Shown in pieces: positions 4,865-5,013 of a stretch of DNA of 5,013 nt. Location: the NCBI GenBank assembly GCA_903913175.1, contig CAIWKF010000116.1:1-5013 (forward strand), read 5' to 3'. The notes beneath the pieces are model-generated. The model did no database searches and was not told where the DNA came from. It was given only the letters and a program-made list of their open reading frames with translations. The position numbers were made by a program, and so were the translations under genes. Numbering within the stretch: position 1 is the stretch's first letter; each line of letters begins with the position of its first letter. This DNA comes from Candidatus Staskawiczbacteria bacterium (GTDB lineage Bacteria > Patescibacteriota > Minisyncoccia > Minisyncoccales > Staskawiczbacteraceae).

Positions 4865-5013
4865 TGTACTGGGTGTCTAGGTTCAGATACATGTGATACA
4901 CTTGTTAAGTTTGTAATACGATAACGTTTTTGGTTGGTAGACCATAGATTTTTAGCCTTTGCGAGTATTCTGTTGGCGTAAGTTGACCGAGTGCTTCATG
5001 AGGCCGAAAGTTA
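4865..5013 (-). mobile_element. Insertion sequence, transposase-3' end (partial)
   Basis: The end of a transposase gene on the minus strand runs in from the right edge, so the rest of the element lies beyond the window. The element's end should be just past the transposase stop. Two starts are possible on the + strand: TGTACTG at 4865-4871 or TGTCTAGG at 4874-4881, both beginning TG as IS3-type ends do. The stretch GATACATGTGATACAC (4886-4901) with its doubled GATACA may be a transposase-binding part of the terminal repeat. The other end is not visible, so neither the repeat nor the target duplication can be confirmed. The boundary is uncertain by about 10 bp. Confidence 0.65.
4905..5012 (-). 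CDS. DDE transposase (IS3/IS481-like integrase core), C-terminal end (5' partial)
   Basis: Read on the minus strand from the right edge, the frame gives 35 residues ending in TAA at 4907-4905. It opens NFRPHEALGQLTPTEYSQRL, which matches the 'YNxxRPHxALGxLTPxEY' signature just behind the third catalytic acid of IS3, IS150 and IS481 type transposases. The catalytic residues themselves are off-window. The last stretch (KIYGLPTKNVIVLQT) is an unconserved tail. The gene converges on the Fic gene, with the terminator at 4831-4861 between them. Whether it is IS3 (two-frame orfAB) or IS481 cannot be told from this part. Confidence 0.88.
   Translation of the reverse strand, partial: NFRPHEALGQLTPTEYSQRLKIYGLPTKNVIVLQT

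Overview
This AT-rich bacterial window carries the end of a type I restriction-modification (R-M) locus and an accessory segment beside it. It ends at the edge of an insertion sequence. None of the starts has a convincing Shine-Dalgarno site; genes begin behind A/T-only leaders. Stops are TAA, with TAG in one gene remnant, and the standard genetic code keeps all main frames open. The base composition, leader style and small intergenic hairpin-like elements fit a candidate-phyla (Patescibacteria/CPR-like) or similar AT-rich genome. That assignment is inference only, because no marker gene is present.

Layout on the + strand: the last 43 codons of a type I specificity subunit (hsdS, 3-134) are followed after 21 bp by a complete hsdR (156-2504) with nuclease, helicase and C-terminal domains and a tandem cysteine cluster. 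Next comes a segment bounded by two identical 23-bp copies of an A/T-rich sequence (2495-2517 and 3754-3776). It holds an unrecognised 90-residue ORF (2581-2853) and a membrane-anchored S49 (SppA-like) protease (2931-3755). Each of these two genes is preceded by a diverged copy of the same intergenic element, which starts TAATTGATCCTC and ends GGAC(T)AAG. Directly after the second 23-bp copy lies an in-frame hsdS C-terminal remnant (3764-3838) that nearly matches the hsdS end at the left edge. This suggests the locus was rearranged by recombination or lost a second hsdS.

A well-formed promoter follows, with TTGACA and TATAAT 16 bp apart. It is embedded in three copies of CGTGAAAA, two direct and one inverted. 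It drives a class II Fic-domain protein (3949-4827) that ends in an excisionase-like helix-turn-helix, so autoregulation is plausible. A good intrinsic terminator (4831-4861) closes that unit. On the opposite strand, 4905-5012 encodes the last 35 residues of a DDE (IS3/IS481-like) transposase, and the IS end probably lies at about 4865-4900.

Functionally, HsdR would act with HsdS and an off-window HsdM to cleave unmodified DNA. The Fic protein is a likely AMP-transferase with built-in inhibition and its own switchable promoter. It may be a defence or toxin-type companion of the R-M locus. The S49 protease and small ORF have no demonstrated link to restriction beyond position.
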